64,000 nt of DNA from Gammaproteobacteria bacterium (lineage in GTDB: Bacteria; Pseudomonadota; Gammaproteobacteria; Pseudomonadales; Azotimanducaceae): NCBI GenBank assembly GCA_012960535.1, contig DUBB01000010.1, positions 62,001-126,000 on the forward strand, in the 5' to 3' direction. Shown piece after piece: positions 1 through 10,130 of the stretch (within the stretch, counting starts at the first letter, position 1; each line of letters starts with the position of its first letter). Made by a program: the position numbers and the translations under genes. A model generated the notes under the pieces. The model was not told where the DNA came from. It saw nothing but the letters and a program-made list of their open reading frames with translations, and searched no databases.

Positions 1-1
1 G

Positions 2-766
2 GGATTGCAGAATCACTTCGTGATTGTCGATGCTCGTGAGAAACCTTATCATCCTGCGAAGAACGACGTAATCCGAATCTGCGATGGCTACATCGGAATC
101 GGTGCGGATCAACTGGTAGTCATAGAACCATCCGAGTTTGCTGATGCATTTATGCGTCTCTATAACGTCGATGGACAGGAAGCCCAGGCCTGCGGTAACG
201 CCACCCGCTGCGTTGCCGGTCTGCTAATGGAAACCACCGGGAAATCATCCATAACACTTGAAACCGTGGCCGGTCTGCTACACTGTGAGCGCACTGGGTC
301 CATGCACATCCGATGCGACCTAGGCCAGATCCAACGGCATCGCGATGCCGATCTGCTGGCCTCAATCTCTGAAGGCCCACTCAACAATGGCTTTGCAGTC
401 GATCTCGGTAATCCACATATTGTATTTTTTGTTGCAGACCCACAGACAATCCAATTAAAGCGTCTGGCTCCGAAGATCCAACAGAATCGCTACTTTCCAG
501 AAAGCGTCAATGTGGGTGTGGCCAGCATTACTTCCCGCACCGGACTCACCTTGAAGGTCTATGAACGGGGCGCTGGACTCACCATGGCCTGCGGCAGCGG
601 CGCCAGTGCCGCGGTCTTCGCTGCGCAGACTCAGTTGCTGCTCCAGCGCAAGGCGCCCTGCACCGTAAAAATGCCCGGTGGATCGGTCGAAATTGAAATC
701 AGCGAAGATCAAAGAGCCATTATGACGGGACCCTTCGCTTACTGCTTCGAAGGAACACTGCCGTGA
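2..766 (+). CDS. dapF: Diaminopimelate epimerase, 5'-truncated
   Basis: Interconverts LL- and meso-diaminopimelate in lysine and peptidoglycan synthesis, in the cytosol. The frame is open to the left edge, and its first residues (GLQNHFVIVD) match the family's N-terminal block just after the start, so only a few codons are missing. Both catalytic cysteines are visible, in ACGNATRC (about residue 63 of the visible protein) and MACGSGAS (about residue 196). About 254 residues are present against roughly 275 for the family. The motif GIGADQ replaces the usual GIGADG, and GLQNHF replaces GLGNDF, so this is a divergent member. The stop overlaps the next gene's GTG start, implying co-transcription. 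Confidence 0.88.
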   Translation, partial: GLQNHFVIVDAREKPYHPAKNDVIRICDGYIGIGADQLVVIEPSEFADAFMRLYNVDGQEAQACGNATRCVAGLLMETTGKSSITLETVAGLLHCERTGSMHIRCDLGQIQRHRDADLLASISEGPLNNGFAVDLGNPHIVFFVADPQTIQLKRLAPKIQQNRYFPESVNVGVASITSRTGLTLKVYERGAGLTMACGSGASAAVFAAQTQLLLQRKAPCTVKMPGGSVEIEISEDQRAIMTGPFAYCFEGTLP

Positions 767-1809
767 AAAACCAGATAAAGCTGTTAGCCCTGGGCTTCTG
801 CTTTTGCCTGCCAGGGTGTAATTCAACGCCCACATCAGAAATAGATGCGATCTTTGCGGACTACAGCGGTAACAGGCCTGGTGCAGCAGTACTTGTTATA
901 AAAGGGTCAAAGCCAATCCTGAAGCGAACTTACGGACAGGCAAATATTGAATCAAAGACTGCAATTAACGATCAGACTAATTTCCGCCTGGCCTCTATCA
1001 GCAAACATTTCACTGCACTGGCAATCCTGATGCTGGTAGATGAAGGCAAGATTCATCTCAATTCAACACTCTCCGAGATCTTCATGGATTTCCCAGCCTA
1101 TGGCGAGCACATTAGAATCGTACACTTGCTGCAGCATCGCTCTGGGTTACTTGACTACGAAGGCCTTGTAGCCACGGACGCTAAACATCAGGTGCATGAT
1201 AAAGACGTCTTGCAGTTGATGCGGCAACAGACCGGAACTTACTTCCCGCCGGGGACCGCTTATCGATATAGTAATTCTGCTTATGCAGTCCTGGCAATGA
1301 TCGTGGAACAGGTCTCCGGCAATCCCTTCCATGAGTTTCTCAAGCTACGAATCTTTCAAGTCAGCGGACTGGACCGAACGCTTGCCTACATCGATGGAGT
1401 AAACACCGTCGCTGAGCGTGCCTTCGGCTATACCGTTGCCAACGGTGAAGTAAGATCCAGCGATCAATCCCTTTACAGCGCGGTACTCGGTGATGGCGGT
1501 GTGTATTCCTCCCTTGCAGATCTCAGCCATTGGCACAACGTCAATTATGGTGCCGATCTGATCTCTGCGAACCTCATGCGCAGGGCGCTGACCCCCCAGT
1601 TAGAAAACTATGGCTTTGGATGGCGGATCGATACCTACCAGGGACATCGAAGGTATCATCACAGCGGCAGTACCAGCGGCTTTCGCAACTATATTGCCCG
1701 TTTCCCCGATGAGCAGCTGACCATCATAGTGCTGACCAACCGGGCCGAACCCGACGTGCAACCGCTGGCACAGGCTGTTTTGGATCTTTATCTTAAATCC
1801 AGAGACTAA
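763..1809 (+). CDS. Beta-lactamase-family serine hydrolase, lipoprotein
   Basis: Predicted class C beta-lactamase/esterase-fold serine hydrolase anchored as a lipoprotein. A short hydrophobic signal ends in a lipobox LPGC with Cys19. The nucleophile motif SISK (S78 to K81), YSN (169-171) and a late HSGS block are the three motifs of the family. The length of 348 aa is typical. The GTG start lies in a 4-nt overlap with the dapF stop. The substrate cannot be read from sequence; peptidase, esterase and lactamase activities all occur in this family. The 3' end overlaps the convergent antiporter gene by 17 nt. Confidence 0.88.
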   Translation: MKNQIKLLALGFCFCLPGCNSTPTSEIDAIFADYSGNRPGAAVLVIKGSKPILKRTYGQANIESKTAINDQTNFRLASISKHFTALAILMLVDEGKIHLNSTLSEIFMDFPAYGEHIRIVHLLQHRSGLLDYEGLVATDAKHQVHDKDVLQLMRQQTGTYFPPGTAYRYSNSAYAVLAMIVEQVSGNPFHEFLKLRIFQVSGLDRTLAYIDGVNTVAERAFGYTVANGEVRSSDQSLYSAVLGDGGVYSSLADLSHWHNVNYGADLISANLMRRALTPQLENYGFGWRIDTYQGHRRYHHSGSTSGFRNYIARFPDEQLTIIVLTNRAEPDVQPLAQAVLDLYLKSRD

Positions 1810-3211
1810 GCAGTATAAACCCGACAGCTGCTAAACCACCGGCCGTGAGCGCATACGGCAATTGCGTTCTTACATGATCAATGTGGTCCGTTGCTGAGGC
1901 CATCGAGGCCACCACTGTGGTGTCGCTAATCGGCGAAGCATGATCACCAAAGATGCCCCCCGAAATAGCAGCTGCGAGCAGCAAAGGTACCGACAGATCG
2001 AGCGTGGTTGCAATTGGGATTGCGATTGGGATCATGATCGCAAAAGTCCCCCAGCTCGACCCCACTGAGAACGCAATAAACCCCGCAACCAGAAAAACAA
2101 GCGGCGCCAGCAGGATCTGCGGCACACTGGAACTCGCGATTCCCGCCAGATAAGGTCCGGTGCCGACAAGTTTGGCGACATCGCCGAGGGTCAGCGCCAG
2201 CAATAAAATCATTGCAATCGGCAAAAGGTTTCCTGCCCCCTTCATGAAAACCTGCATCAATTGATTGAGGTTGGCGGTTCTGGTTGCAAACAGCATTATC
2301 CAGGCAGTAACAATGCCTGCGATTACAGCCCAAAGAATCGCGACCGAACCTGAACCTTTAATCAGATCCCCTTCTCCCGTTATCAACAACCCTATGGGCA
2401 TCATAATCAGCATTGCCAGGACCGGGGCCACCATATAGCTCGCCGAAGGAACTTGCTCAGTTTCATCGCTGCGTACAGCATCAAACTCGGCGACTTCAAC
2501 CAGGGGTGTTGTACCAGGCCAAACGAGCTCGCCGGCCTGGGTTCTGAGCTCTGCAGCCTGCATCTGAGGAAAATTCAAATTTTTCCAGGCCACCAATGCT
2601 GACAGTAAAATCGCCAGAATCGCGTACAGGTTAAGGGGTATGGAGGCCATAAATACTTCCAACGGGTTATCAATTCCCACACCTCCTATCAAGCCAATAA
2701 TCACAGCGCCCCATGCATTGAGCGGAATCAGCACGCAAACTGGCGCTGATGTTGAGTCAATCAGGTAAGCAAGCTTTTCCCTTGACACACGATAGCGATC
2801 AAACAACGGTCGGCAGACCGCACCGGCAATTAACAAGGTGATATTTGACTCAATGAATATAATGATGCCAATAAACCAGGCCAGGCACTGAGCCCGGAAT
2901 CCCGTGTGCACCCAGCGGCGCGTTTCAAGATAGCGCACAAATCCCCGGACGCCGCCAGAGTATTCTATGGTCGCGATCAGCGATCCTATCAGCAGCGTAA
3001 ATACCAGCACCCTGGCATCTCCTGGGTCGGTAAATACCTGGATCACAGCATCGATGCTGGCGGCGAGTCCCGTTAGCGGGTTCCATCCGCTTAACAGTGT
3101 AAAGCCCATCCAGATGCCTGCAAACAGCGACAGGATGACCTGTTTACTCCAGATCGCCAGCACTATGGCAAGGATAGGCGGGAGTATCGAATACCAGCTT
3201 GGCTCCATCAT
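1793..3211 (-). CDS. NhaC-family Na+/H+ antiporter
   Basis: Inner-membrane protein of 472 aa with about 11-12 hydrophobic segments, starting MMEPSWYSILPP. The pattern (ILPPILAIVLAIWSKQV near the N-terminus, GDHASPISDTTVVASMAS near residue 420) fits the Na_H_antiporter (NhaC-like) family, which exchanges Na+ for H+ or for organic anions. The start is an ATGATG preceded by AAGGAAACAGG. It is transcribed toward the serine hydrolase and overlaps its 3' end by 17 nt, so the two messages are antisense at their tips. The exact substrate is unknown. Confidence 0.85.
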   Translation of the reverse strand: MMEPSWYSILPPILAIVLAIWSKQVILSLFAGIWMGFTLLSGWNPLTGLAASIDAVIQVFTDPGDARVLVFTLLIGSLIATIEYSGGVRGFVRYLETRRWVHTGFRAQCLAWFIGIIIFIESNITLLIAGAVCRPLFDRYRVSREKLAYLIDSTSAPVCVLIPLNAWGAVIIGLIGGVGIDNPLEVFMASIPLNLYAILAILLSALVAWKNLNFPQMQAAELRTQAGELVWPGTTPLVEVAEFDAVRSDETEQVPSASYMVAPVLAMLIMMPIGLLITGEGDLIKGSGSVAILWAVIAGIVTAWIMLFATRTANLNQLMQVFMKGAGNLLPIAMILLLALTLGDVAKLVGTGPYLAGIASSSVPQILLAPLVFLVAGFIAFSVGSSWGTFAIMIPIAIPIATTLDLSVPLLLAAAISGGIFGDHASPISDTTVVASMASATDHIDHVRTQLPYALTAGGLAAVGFILLSLWI

Positions 3212-3706
3212 CCTGTTTCCTTAAAATTACCCAACATCAGGTTCAGCATCATTAAGGCTTACTCAAAGCTGTAATTCAAGTCTGCGCCGGTGACGGCCAA
3301 ACCGGCTCACGGAACAGCCACTCTGGCTTGACCAAGCCAGTGCCTGAAGCCGCCCGCAGCAGCCTATAGAAAAAACGGTGTTTCATGTGGCCCGCACCGC
3401 TCGCTACCAACGACCCTGAACAATTACCGTTCTTTTTTAACTCGGCCGGCAATATAAAGAATCGATCGGGTGAGCGAGCACAAATTGAACAAGCAATATC
3501 CGTTATCAGACTACGCAGGTCAATTAGACCCCGTTCAAATCCAGAGCAACGGCATGCCCAGCATCTCAAGTTCAGCATTCTTGTAGCGGCATGGGTAACC
3601 GGGCTGGATGAACCCAGTAGGGGTGAACCACTGATCTTTGCCAGTTACCTTAGCCAGCAGCGCTGGCGATAGCAGGGTTAACCATAGCCCGGCAAATCAA
3701 AGTCGA
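3212..3706. other. Intergenic region, no gene seen
   Basis: 495 bases between two minus-strand transporter genes. Short open frames exist on both strands but none has a recognisable protein pattern or a ribosome site. The 25 bases next to 3211 carry the ribosome site of the NhaC-type gene. No clear terminator hairpin with a T tract was found. Confidence 0.5.
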
Positions 3707-5068
3707 TCACCCGCCGATTCCCATAACGAAGATGAGCGCCACTGCCAAAGGCACCGGCCAGCGCACCAGAAACCACCACACCCTGAAGACAGGCTCGGAT
3801 TTCAGACCCAGTTCATCCTGGCTGGACTCCCGGCTTATCACCCAGCCAGCAAACACCGCTATCAACAGCCCACCCAGTGGCAGCAGGATCTGATTTGAAA
3901 AATAGTCCGCGACGTCATTCAGCGGCTTACCAAAAAGCTGCCAGTCAGACAGTACCGTGTATCCCAGCACACTGACCACGCTCAACAGTATATTAGCGCC
4001 TACGATGGTCACCGTGGCCTTATGACGTGTGAAGCCATGTAACTCCTCCAGCCAGGATACCAGCGACTCCAGCATGCCGACCATCGAAGTAAACGCGGCC
4101 ACCGACAGCAGCAGGAAAAACAGTCCAGCAAAAAAATAACCACCCGGCATCTGAGCGAACGCTACCGGCAGGGTCTGGAAAATCAAGCCCGTCCCGGCAG
4201 CTGGGTCCAGGCCATTGTTGAATACCGCAGGGAAGATCACCAGGCCCGCCAGCAGGGCTACCAACGTGTCTGCTGTGACGATAATGACCGCTGAAGACAC
4301 GATACGAGCGTCCTTTGGAAGGTAGGAGCCATAGGCCATCATGGCCGCCATGCCAACTCCAATGGAGAAAAAGGCCTGGCCCAGGGCGGCGAGAAGCACG
4401 CTGGCAGTGATCTTACTGAGATCAAATTTAAACAACCAGATCAACGCCTCAATGAAGCCGCCAGCAAACATGTTAAAGACCACTAGCAACAGCAATAACC
4501 CAAACAAGAGTGGCATCAACAGCGTAACCGCCCGCTCGATACCGTTCTTGACCCCTGCATAGAGAATGAAACCGCAGATCACCAGGCTGAGTGTAGTCCA
4601 GAACAGCATACCCGCAGTATCACTGATCACCGCATCATACTCCGCCGCGGCGGCGGTGACATCGACGCCTGCAAATCCAGTGGTTATCGCCTTGAACAGA
4701 TACCACAGAACCCAACCACAGATCACCGCATAGGTCACCTGGACCATGAAGGCGGCCAGCTGGTTCATATATCCAACGCCAATCCATTTAGGGGAACGCT
4801 GTTCCTGGTCTGCAACCCGCTTCATGGAGCCGGCGGCACCAGCCTGACCGCGGCGACCGATCATGATCTCTGCAATCACAATCGGCAGGCCAATCACGAA
4901 CGCGCAAATCAGATACACCAATACGAACGCGGCACCCCCATTTTCACCGGCGACGTAGGGAAAGCGCCAGATATTACCCAGTCCGACAGCAAAACCTACC
5001 GACGCCATCAGAAAACCAAACCGGGATGACCAGTGCGCATGTTCATGCACGGCTTCTCGAACTTTCAA
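3707..5068 (-). CDS. Sodium-dependent neurotransmitter-symporter (SNF/NSS) family transporter
   Basis: Na+-coupled amino-acid or amine symporter of the LeuT fold, inner membrane, 453 aa and about 11-12 TM segments. The N-terminal signature GFAVGLGNIWRFPYVAGENGG (residues about 25-45) is the family's TM1 sodium/substrate site. The frame starts at a TTG with a GAGG five bases upstream, the only well-placed ribosome site; no ATG precedes the signature in frame. The first 15 residues are hydrophilic. The substrate cannot be assigned. It stands alone, 495 bases upstream of the NhaC gene on the same strand. Confidence 0.9.
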   Translation of the reverse strand: MKVREAVHEHAHWSSRFGFLMASVGFAVGLGNIWRFPYVAGENGGAAFVLVYLICAFVIGLPIVIAEIMIGRRGQAGAAGSMKRVADQEQRSPKWIGVGYMNQLAAFMVQVTYAVICGWVLWYLFKAITTGFAGVDVTAAAAEYDAVISDTAGMLFWTTLSLVICGFILYAGVKNGIERAVTLLMPLLFGLLLLLVVFNMFAGGFIEALIWLFKFDLSKITASVLLAALGQAFFSIGVGMAAMMAYGSYLPKDARIVSSAVIIVTADTLVALLAGLVIFPAVFNNGLDPAAGTGLIFQTLPVAFAQMPGGYFFAGLFFLLLSVAAFTSMVGMLESLVSWLEELHGFTRHKATVTIVGANILLSVVSVLGYTVLSDWQLFGKPLNDVADYFSNQILLPLGGLLIAVFAGWVISRESSQDELGLKSEPVFRVWWFLVRWPVPLAVALIFVMGIGG

Positions 5069-5458
5069 TCGAACCTCATCTGTTAAGTTGTTAAATCGGA
5101 TTATGATTTAACAACCTGACCGTTTATTAAATCAAGTTATTTATAAAGGGCGTGGCTGCATAGGTCACCGAATTCACTCACGGAGCCGACCTGTCCACCA
5201 CCGGTCGACCGCGAACAAACCCAGCCCAAGAGCGCTTAGAATTCTTCTTCAGATCCTCCCTGGCCCGCCATTAAGGTGACCGCCCAGGCGACCAACGCGG
5301 TCGTCTGTCTCGATCGTCATCAGGCGACACTCAGGCGAAATACCTGCGCGCGGCTGGTTAACTTGGACCGGTATTAACAATCGATAACAGAAAGCTTAGA
5401 ATTGATAAGCTGGCTCAAGTTACATTAGAATTCCAGTCTTAAATTCAGGATACAACGA
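5069..5458. other. Divergent intergenic region with TTAGAATT repeats
   Basis: 390 bases between the divergent SNF symporter and ThDP-enzyme genes, so it must hold both promoters. The octamer TTAGAATT occurs three times (5236-5243, 5396-5403, 5425-5432), and the first two copies share GC before it. The last two copies are 29 bases apart and lie just upstream of the gene at 5459, a possible regulator site. AT-rich sequence at 5095-5150 may carry the leftward promoter. No gene seen. Confidence 0.45.
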
Positions 5459-7123
5459 ATGTCAGACAAACACTCAATGAGCGGCGGAGAAGCCATGATC
5501 CGGGCTGCCCAGGCTAACGGCATCAGTTGTATTTTCGGCATACCCGGTGCGCAGATCTATCCAATGTTCGATGCTATGTACCGCTTAGAAATAGAAACGA
5601 TCGTCACAAAACATGAACAGGGTGCGGCCTATATGGCATATGGCTATGCAAAAGCAACTGGAAACCCAGGTGCTTTCGCTGTTGTGCCAGGGCCTGGCGT
5701 ACTCAATACCACCGCAGCACTATGCACTGCTATGGGTGCAAACGCACCCGTGCTCTGCCTGACGGGTCAGGTTCCTTCTTCATACCTTGGACAAGGCCGA
5801 GGTCACCTGCACGAGCTGAAGGATCAGGCGGGGACACTCAGGACAATAATCAAAGATGCCTACCATATTAGCGAACCAGCTCAAACAAGTTCGACCATTA
5901 ATGAGGCATTCAAAACCCTGTTAGGCAACAGACCTGGACCCGTTTCGGTTGAGATGTGCTGGGATACAATGGCACAGGTTTATAATGACATTACTATCCT
6001 GCCCGGCAATGAATTCATTGATCAGCCACCGCTGGATGACGACCAGATTACCCTCGCGGCAAAGGCACTTGCCGAGGCTAACAACCCCATGATCATGTGC
6101 GGCGCTGGTGCGCAACACGCCAGTGAAGAAGTACTGGCTCTGGCCGAACTCCTGCAGGCCCCGGTCACAGCATTTCGGAGCGGCCGCGGTGTAGTCTCAG
6201 AGGATCATGCACTAGGCGTGTCATCGGTTGCAGCACGAGCACTATTTGATGAAGTTGATGTTCTGGTCGGCATCGGTTCGAGGCTTGAGATGATTTACAT
6301 GCGATGGAACAGCATGCAACTTTATGAAAAGTCGCCCCAGGGTGGGCCGACCCTGATACGCATTGACATTGATGAAAAAGAGATGGAAAGGCTGGTCCCG
6401 GACATTCCAGTGGTAGGTGACGCCGCAACTGCGTGCACAGCGCTTTACAATGCCCTGTCAAACAAGGTCAAGCCCAACCCCGACCGGGCTTCTCTAATTG
6501 CTGCAGCAAAAGTTAAAACACGTCAGGTCATCGACAAGATCCAACCTCAGATGGCTTACCTGGATGTGATCCGTGAAGTACTGCCTCGCGATGGTTTCCT
6601 TGTGCCCGAAGTATCGCAAATGGGATTCACATCCTATTACGGTATCCCTATTTATGAGCCCAGAACCTATGTTACAGAGGGGTTTCAGGGCACGCTGGGC
6701 TTCGGATTTCAGACCGCTTTGGGCGTCAAAGTCGCCTGCCCGGATAAGGCAGTTATCGCTGTCACCGGCGACGGCGGTCTGATGTTCGGCATACAGGAAC
6801 TGGCCACTGCGGTGAGCCACAATATCGGCGTTATCACGTTGGTTTTCAACAACCAGGGATTTGCCAATATCCGCCGGGATCAGACCAATGCCTATGCAGG
6901 TCGACTCATCGGCGCTGACTTTGATAACCCGGATTTTGTGAAACTGGCAGAATCATTCGGTGCTCGAGGCTACCTTTGTGATAGCCCTCAAACACTGAGA
7001 CCCATACTCGAAAAGGCCCTTCTTGAAGACAAGCCTGCGCTGATCGAAATCAAACAAACCAGAGGTAGTGAAGTATCGCCATGGGAATTCATCATGTTAA
7101 AAGAGAATCCTTTTACTCAGTAA
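5459..7123 (+). CDS. ThDP-dependent enzyme, acetolactate synthase-like
   Basis: Cytosolic thiamine-diphosphate enzyme of 554 aa with the three domains of the IlvB/benzoylformate decarboxylase family: N-terminal pyrimidine-binding domain (about 8-170), central domain (about 195-325), C-terminal PP domain (about 380-535). The conserved glutamate that activates the cofactor sits in TKHEQGAAYMAYGYA (about residue 54). The metal/diphosphate motif runs from GDGG to NNQ (about 435-465). ATG start with AGGA upstream. No regulatory ilvH-type subunit lies nearby, so it is probably not a biosynthetic acetolactate synthase. Oxalyl-CoA decarboxylase, sulfoacetaldehyde acetyltransferase-like or 2-oxoacid decarboxylase roles remain possible. 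Confidence 0.85.
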   Translation: MSDKHSMSGGEAMIRAAQANGISCIFGIPGAQIYPMFDAMYRLEIETIVTKHEQGAAYMAYGYAKATGNPGAFAVVPGPGVLNTTAALCTAMGANAPVLCLTGQVPSSYLGQGRGHLHELKDQAGTLRTIIKDAYHISEPAQTSSTINEAFKTLLGNRPGPVSVEMCWDTMAQVYNDITILPGNEFIDQPPLDDDQITLAAKALAEANNPMIMCGAGAQHASEEVLALAELLQAPVTAFRSGRGVVSEDHALGVSSVAARALFDEVDVLVGIGSRLEMIYMRWNSMQLYEKSPQGGPTLIRIDIDEKEMERLVPDIPVVGDAATACTALYNALSNKVKPNPDRASLIAAAKVKTRQVIDKIQPQMAYLDVIREVLPRDGFLVPEVSQMGFTSYYGIPIYEPRTYVTEGFQGTLGFGFQTALGVKVACPDKAVIAVTGDGGLMFGIQELATAVSHNIGVITLVFNNQGFANIRRDQTNAYAGRLIGADFDNPDFVKLAESFGARGYLCDSPQTLRPILEKALLEDKPALIEIKQTRGSEVSPWEFIMLKENPFTQ

Positions 7124-7364
7124 CATCATCTGCGCAGTCATATGCCGGACCAGCCACCACCGTTAAGCGCGAGATAAGATCAACAGCGCACCTTATAGAG
7201 GATCCACCAGCATATCAGTTTTAACATCATGGTATGGATGCCGCTATCGCATCATGCCTCAATGTCTCCTTATTAAGACAGGCGAGCAGTCCTATCTGCT
7301 CCACCCAGGAGCAGAATCCTGTTTCCACAAGCAGCACATAAAAATACAATGAAGTGTGCCGAGC

Positions 7365-7607
7365 TTAGCTATTCCAGGTCATTACTTTTAATGCCAGATA
7401 AGGCGTGACACTTAACAAAAGCGTGCCGTTTCGATACTGCATGACGGCCTTCAGGTAGACTAATTTAATCTCGTCGCTTGAGACCTCGAATAGATCTACC
7501 GCAAAATTTCGCAGTATTCTGCCCCTGATAAACAAGCCAAATATGAGCGCAATGTTAATTACGGAACACCAGCCAAAGAACGTGGTGAGCATGGTAATGT
7601 CAACCAT
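7365..7607 (-). CDS. Small membrane protein, DUF6868-like
   Basis: 80-residue protein with two hydrophobic stretches (about 4-26 and 58-76) joined by a charged loop. The pattern MLTTFFGWCSVINIAL at the N-terminus, an SxDEIKLVYLKAVMQYRN middle and PYLALKVM near the end match small proteins I know as DUF6868; that name is from memory. ATG preceded by GGGAGAAAA. It stands alone between long intergenic stretches. Function unknown. Confidence 0.7.
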   Translation of the reverse strand: MVDITMLTTFFGWCSVINIALIFGLFIRGRILRNFAVDLFEVSSDEIKLVYLKAVMQYRNGTLLLSVTPYLALKVMTWNS

Positions 7608-8162
7608 GGCAATTTTCTCCCTTGTTGTTTCAAGCTTCTATTGAGTGACCTTTCACACAATCTTTTTCCTCGTCAAAAGGCTAACTGCTTGCCTCAATTC
7701 AGCAGCTTAGTTGAGTTCTGTTACTCATCCAATTTCTTCTTATTCTGGTCAGTGACTTGATCATATATCAATCAGCGATAATGATCGCTGACCCATACAA
7801 GCCTTAAGCCAGACCCGACCGAACCACGAAAGGCTTCGAAAACCCGTTTGACCCCTGTTACCCGGGTATTTCCAAGTCGCTACAACACTGGCGCAGCTAT
7901 CGTCTCCTGAGGACACACCTATCTTAAGGCTGAAGCTGCGTAGCTTAAGTGAAACACAAACCTGGTAGGCAATTACGCCCAGGTTGCAACATCAACAAAA
8001 CCTGAATTGTAGATCCAAATGGGACACTCAATTACTCTGTAACAAGCCCGCTATTGGCCTAATGGGGATCCTGGGTACTGGCCCGGGCAAAGGTCTCGCT
8101 AGGCCCATATGAATGAAGTGACTGTCCCTTTTTTAATAACCTGTCCTGCGCGGGGCTCCTAC
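7608..8162. other. Intergenic region, no gene seen
   Basis: 555 bases between two minus-strand genes. It should hold the promoter of the small membrane protein at its left end. One short plus-strand frame (from 8109) overlaps the next gene's 3' end and has no protein-like pattern. No tRNA, repeat or convincing terminator was recognised. Confidence 0.45.
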
Positions 8163-9614
8163 CTAGGCATTAGCGGCCTTCTCTCTCCTGATGTTCAATT
8201 CTATAAGAATTTCCTCGTGCCGTTCTCGCGTCAGCTTATAATGACTGTAACACCAGAGCGATATAACGGCGAAGGCGGCTACAATCGGCCCATATAGCAG
8301 ACCAAGATTAATCAGGGTGTCTGCCGGGATATCTGCAGCAGTCTTGATATCTGCACCTCGGGGCCAATCAATAACATCCAACCCGATTCCACCAATAAAA
8401 TTCCCAAAACCTGAAGTAGCCTTGCTGGAAAAGGCGATGGCGCCAAAAAAGATGCCTTCCTGCCTGACCCCCGACTGATACTCGTGTTCGTCGGTAATAT
8501 CGGCCATCATCGATCCAAATGAGATAAACGCCTGCTGAAGAATAAGTCCCTGCGCGAACTTCATAATAACCAGGGTATAGGCCAGAACAGCAGTACCGTT
8601 TTCCGGAAACCATTCCAGCAGCCTGAACACCACAGGAATAAGCTGAAACACGGCCCAGGCACCTGTCCCCAGCAGGACACCAAAGAGTTTGCTGGTGAAC
8701 CGGTGCAGTGGTGCGGTCAGAAACACGCCCAGCAGCAATCCGACAATGGATGCAACCTGAAGAAGCAGCATCTGCTCCCCCGAGAACTCCCAGAAATACT
8801 GCAGCATGTAAAGGTCCAGGGCTCCATTTACGCCTGCCATAATAAAGACAATCAGCACACCGAAGAATAACCAGCGAAACGAGGTATTGCTGAATGCCTC
8901 TCTGACATCACGGGTCATCTGCAGGAAAGGATTGAGCTTTGGTCTTTCAAGCGGCTGAGACAGGTGGGGGATTTCTTTCTGCGTGCCCCAGGCTGACCAC
9001 CAGATGGTGATCACCATCATCACACCCAGGACTAGCGCATAGGGCGAATAGTTTTCCGCAGCCAGTCTTCCGCCGTTGTCGTCAGCAAAGAAATAACCCA
9101 GCCCGACAATTGCAGCCATGGCACCACCTGATGTGCCAAAAAACTGGCGGAAGGCAACAATTCGAGTGCGTTCCTGATAGTTCTCTGTCATTTCAGCACC
9201 CAGCGCCAGGTGCGGTACGTGGTACAGGGTCATGGCACCCCGGGTAAGCACTGCGAACACCGTCAGCCAGGCGAACAGGCCCCATTCGCTAATATCTTCC
9301 GGCGGGGAAAACAAGCCGTAAAAAGCAAGCGCTAAGGGTACTGCAGAGGCATACATGAAGGGGTGCCTGCGGCCAAGTTTTGATCTGAAATTATCAGATA
9401 AAGAGCCCGCCAGGGGGTCAGTCAGTGCATCGAACATCAATGCAATAAAAAGCGCGCCTCCCGCCAGGGTGCCGGAAAGCCCCAGTACCTGGTTATAGTA
9501 GAAAAGAATGAAAAGACCGAAGCCGGTGTTTTTAAGCCCCTCGGCGAACTGGCCTATACCAAAGGCAAGCTTGCTGGAAAAAGGTACCAGCCGGTCGTTA
9601 GTTGATTCTTGCAA
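8163..9614 (-). CDS. GPH-family (MelB-like) MFS sugar symporter
   Basis: Inner-membrane cation:glycoside/pentoside/hexuronide symporter, 483 aa with about 12 TM segments. The family signature around DALTDPLAGSLSDNFRSKLGRRHPF (residues 62-86) and a long cytoplasmic middle loop are present. Starts at TTG, chosen because AGAGGA lies 6 bases upstream and the family N-terminus follows directly (PFSSKLAFGIGQFAEG). It stands alone, with no neighbouring glycosidase, so the sugar is unknown. Relatives in marine gammaproteobacteria are often of undefined specificity. Confidence 0.88.
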   Translation of the reverse strand: MQESTNDRLVPFSSKLAFGIGQFAEGLKNTGFGLFILFYYNQVLGLSGTLAGGALFIALMFDALTDPLAGSLSDNFRSKLGRRHPFMYASAVPLALAFYGLFSPPEDISEWGLFAWLTVFAVLTRGAMTLYHVPHLALGAEMTENYQERTRIVAFRQFFGTSGGAMAAIVGLGYFFADDNGGRLAAENYSPYALVLGVMMVITIWWSAWGTQKEIPHLSQPLERPKLNPFLQMTRDVREAFSNTSFRWLFFGVLIVFIMAGVNGALDLYMLQYFWEFSGEQMLLLQVASIVGLLLGVFLTAPLHRFTSKLFGVLLGTGAWAVFQLIPVVFRLLEWFPENGTAVLAYTLVIMKFAQGLILQQAFISFGSMMADITDEHEYQSGVRQEGIFFGAIAFSSKATSGFGNFIGGIGLDVIDWPRGADIKTAADIPADTLINLGLLYGPIVAAFAVISLWCYSHYKLTRERHEEILIELNIRREKAANA

Positions 9615-10130
9615 GCTAATTCCTCTAATAAAAATTGCTTTGTGTCATGTTGCTTAAGCCCACATTTCCTGTGTGCTGTGCCATTAAGCCATTGATTCAA
9701 TGCCAGGCATGATCTCTGCTTAAGATCTTTGCCTTGTTCGTATTCCAATCACCCGTCCATTCGGTCAGAGCAAAATGGTGCGATGGCTCGTTGGTCGTGT
9801 TATCGATTTGCGCTTACCTGCGCCTTAACCGAGAGCGGGTGTATACCCTGATTTCTACAATGTGCTGATCACCCGACCCCTAGTGCGAACTAGGATAGCA
9901 GGCCATACAAACCTTGTCAGATCGGATGCGTACCTGCCTGAATCGTTGCCCTGCGCACCAACCAGGTTTCAGTAGGTCTGCCGTATTAGTATCAGCGATT
10001 TACCCAAAACGCATACATCCGGTTGATACCAGGCGTTACCTGATCAATGCAATTCTGAGATGCCTGGATTCTATATAAACGCCTGCCAGAATTAGACTCA
10101 GAAACCAGAATACGTTAGCATCGCCCATCC
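9615..10130. other. Divergent intergenic region
   Basis: 516 bases between the divergent GPH symporter and MMPL transporter genes. A perfect short inverted repeat, CCTAGT-GCGA-ACTAGG, spans 9879-9894 and has no T tract, so an operator is more likely than a terminator. No gene or RNA seen. Confidence 0.4.

Noticed and set aside
5459-7123. Biosynthetic acetolactate synthase large subunit (ilvB/ilvI)
   Set aside because: No small regulatory subunit or other ilv genes nearby, and the domain features fit several ThDP families equally.
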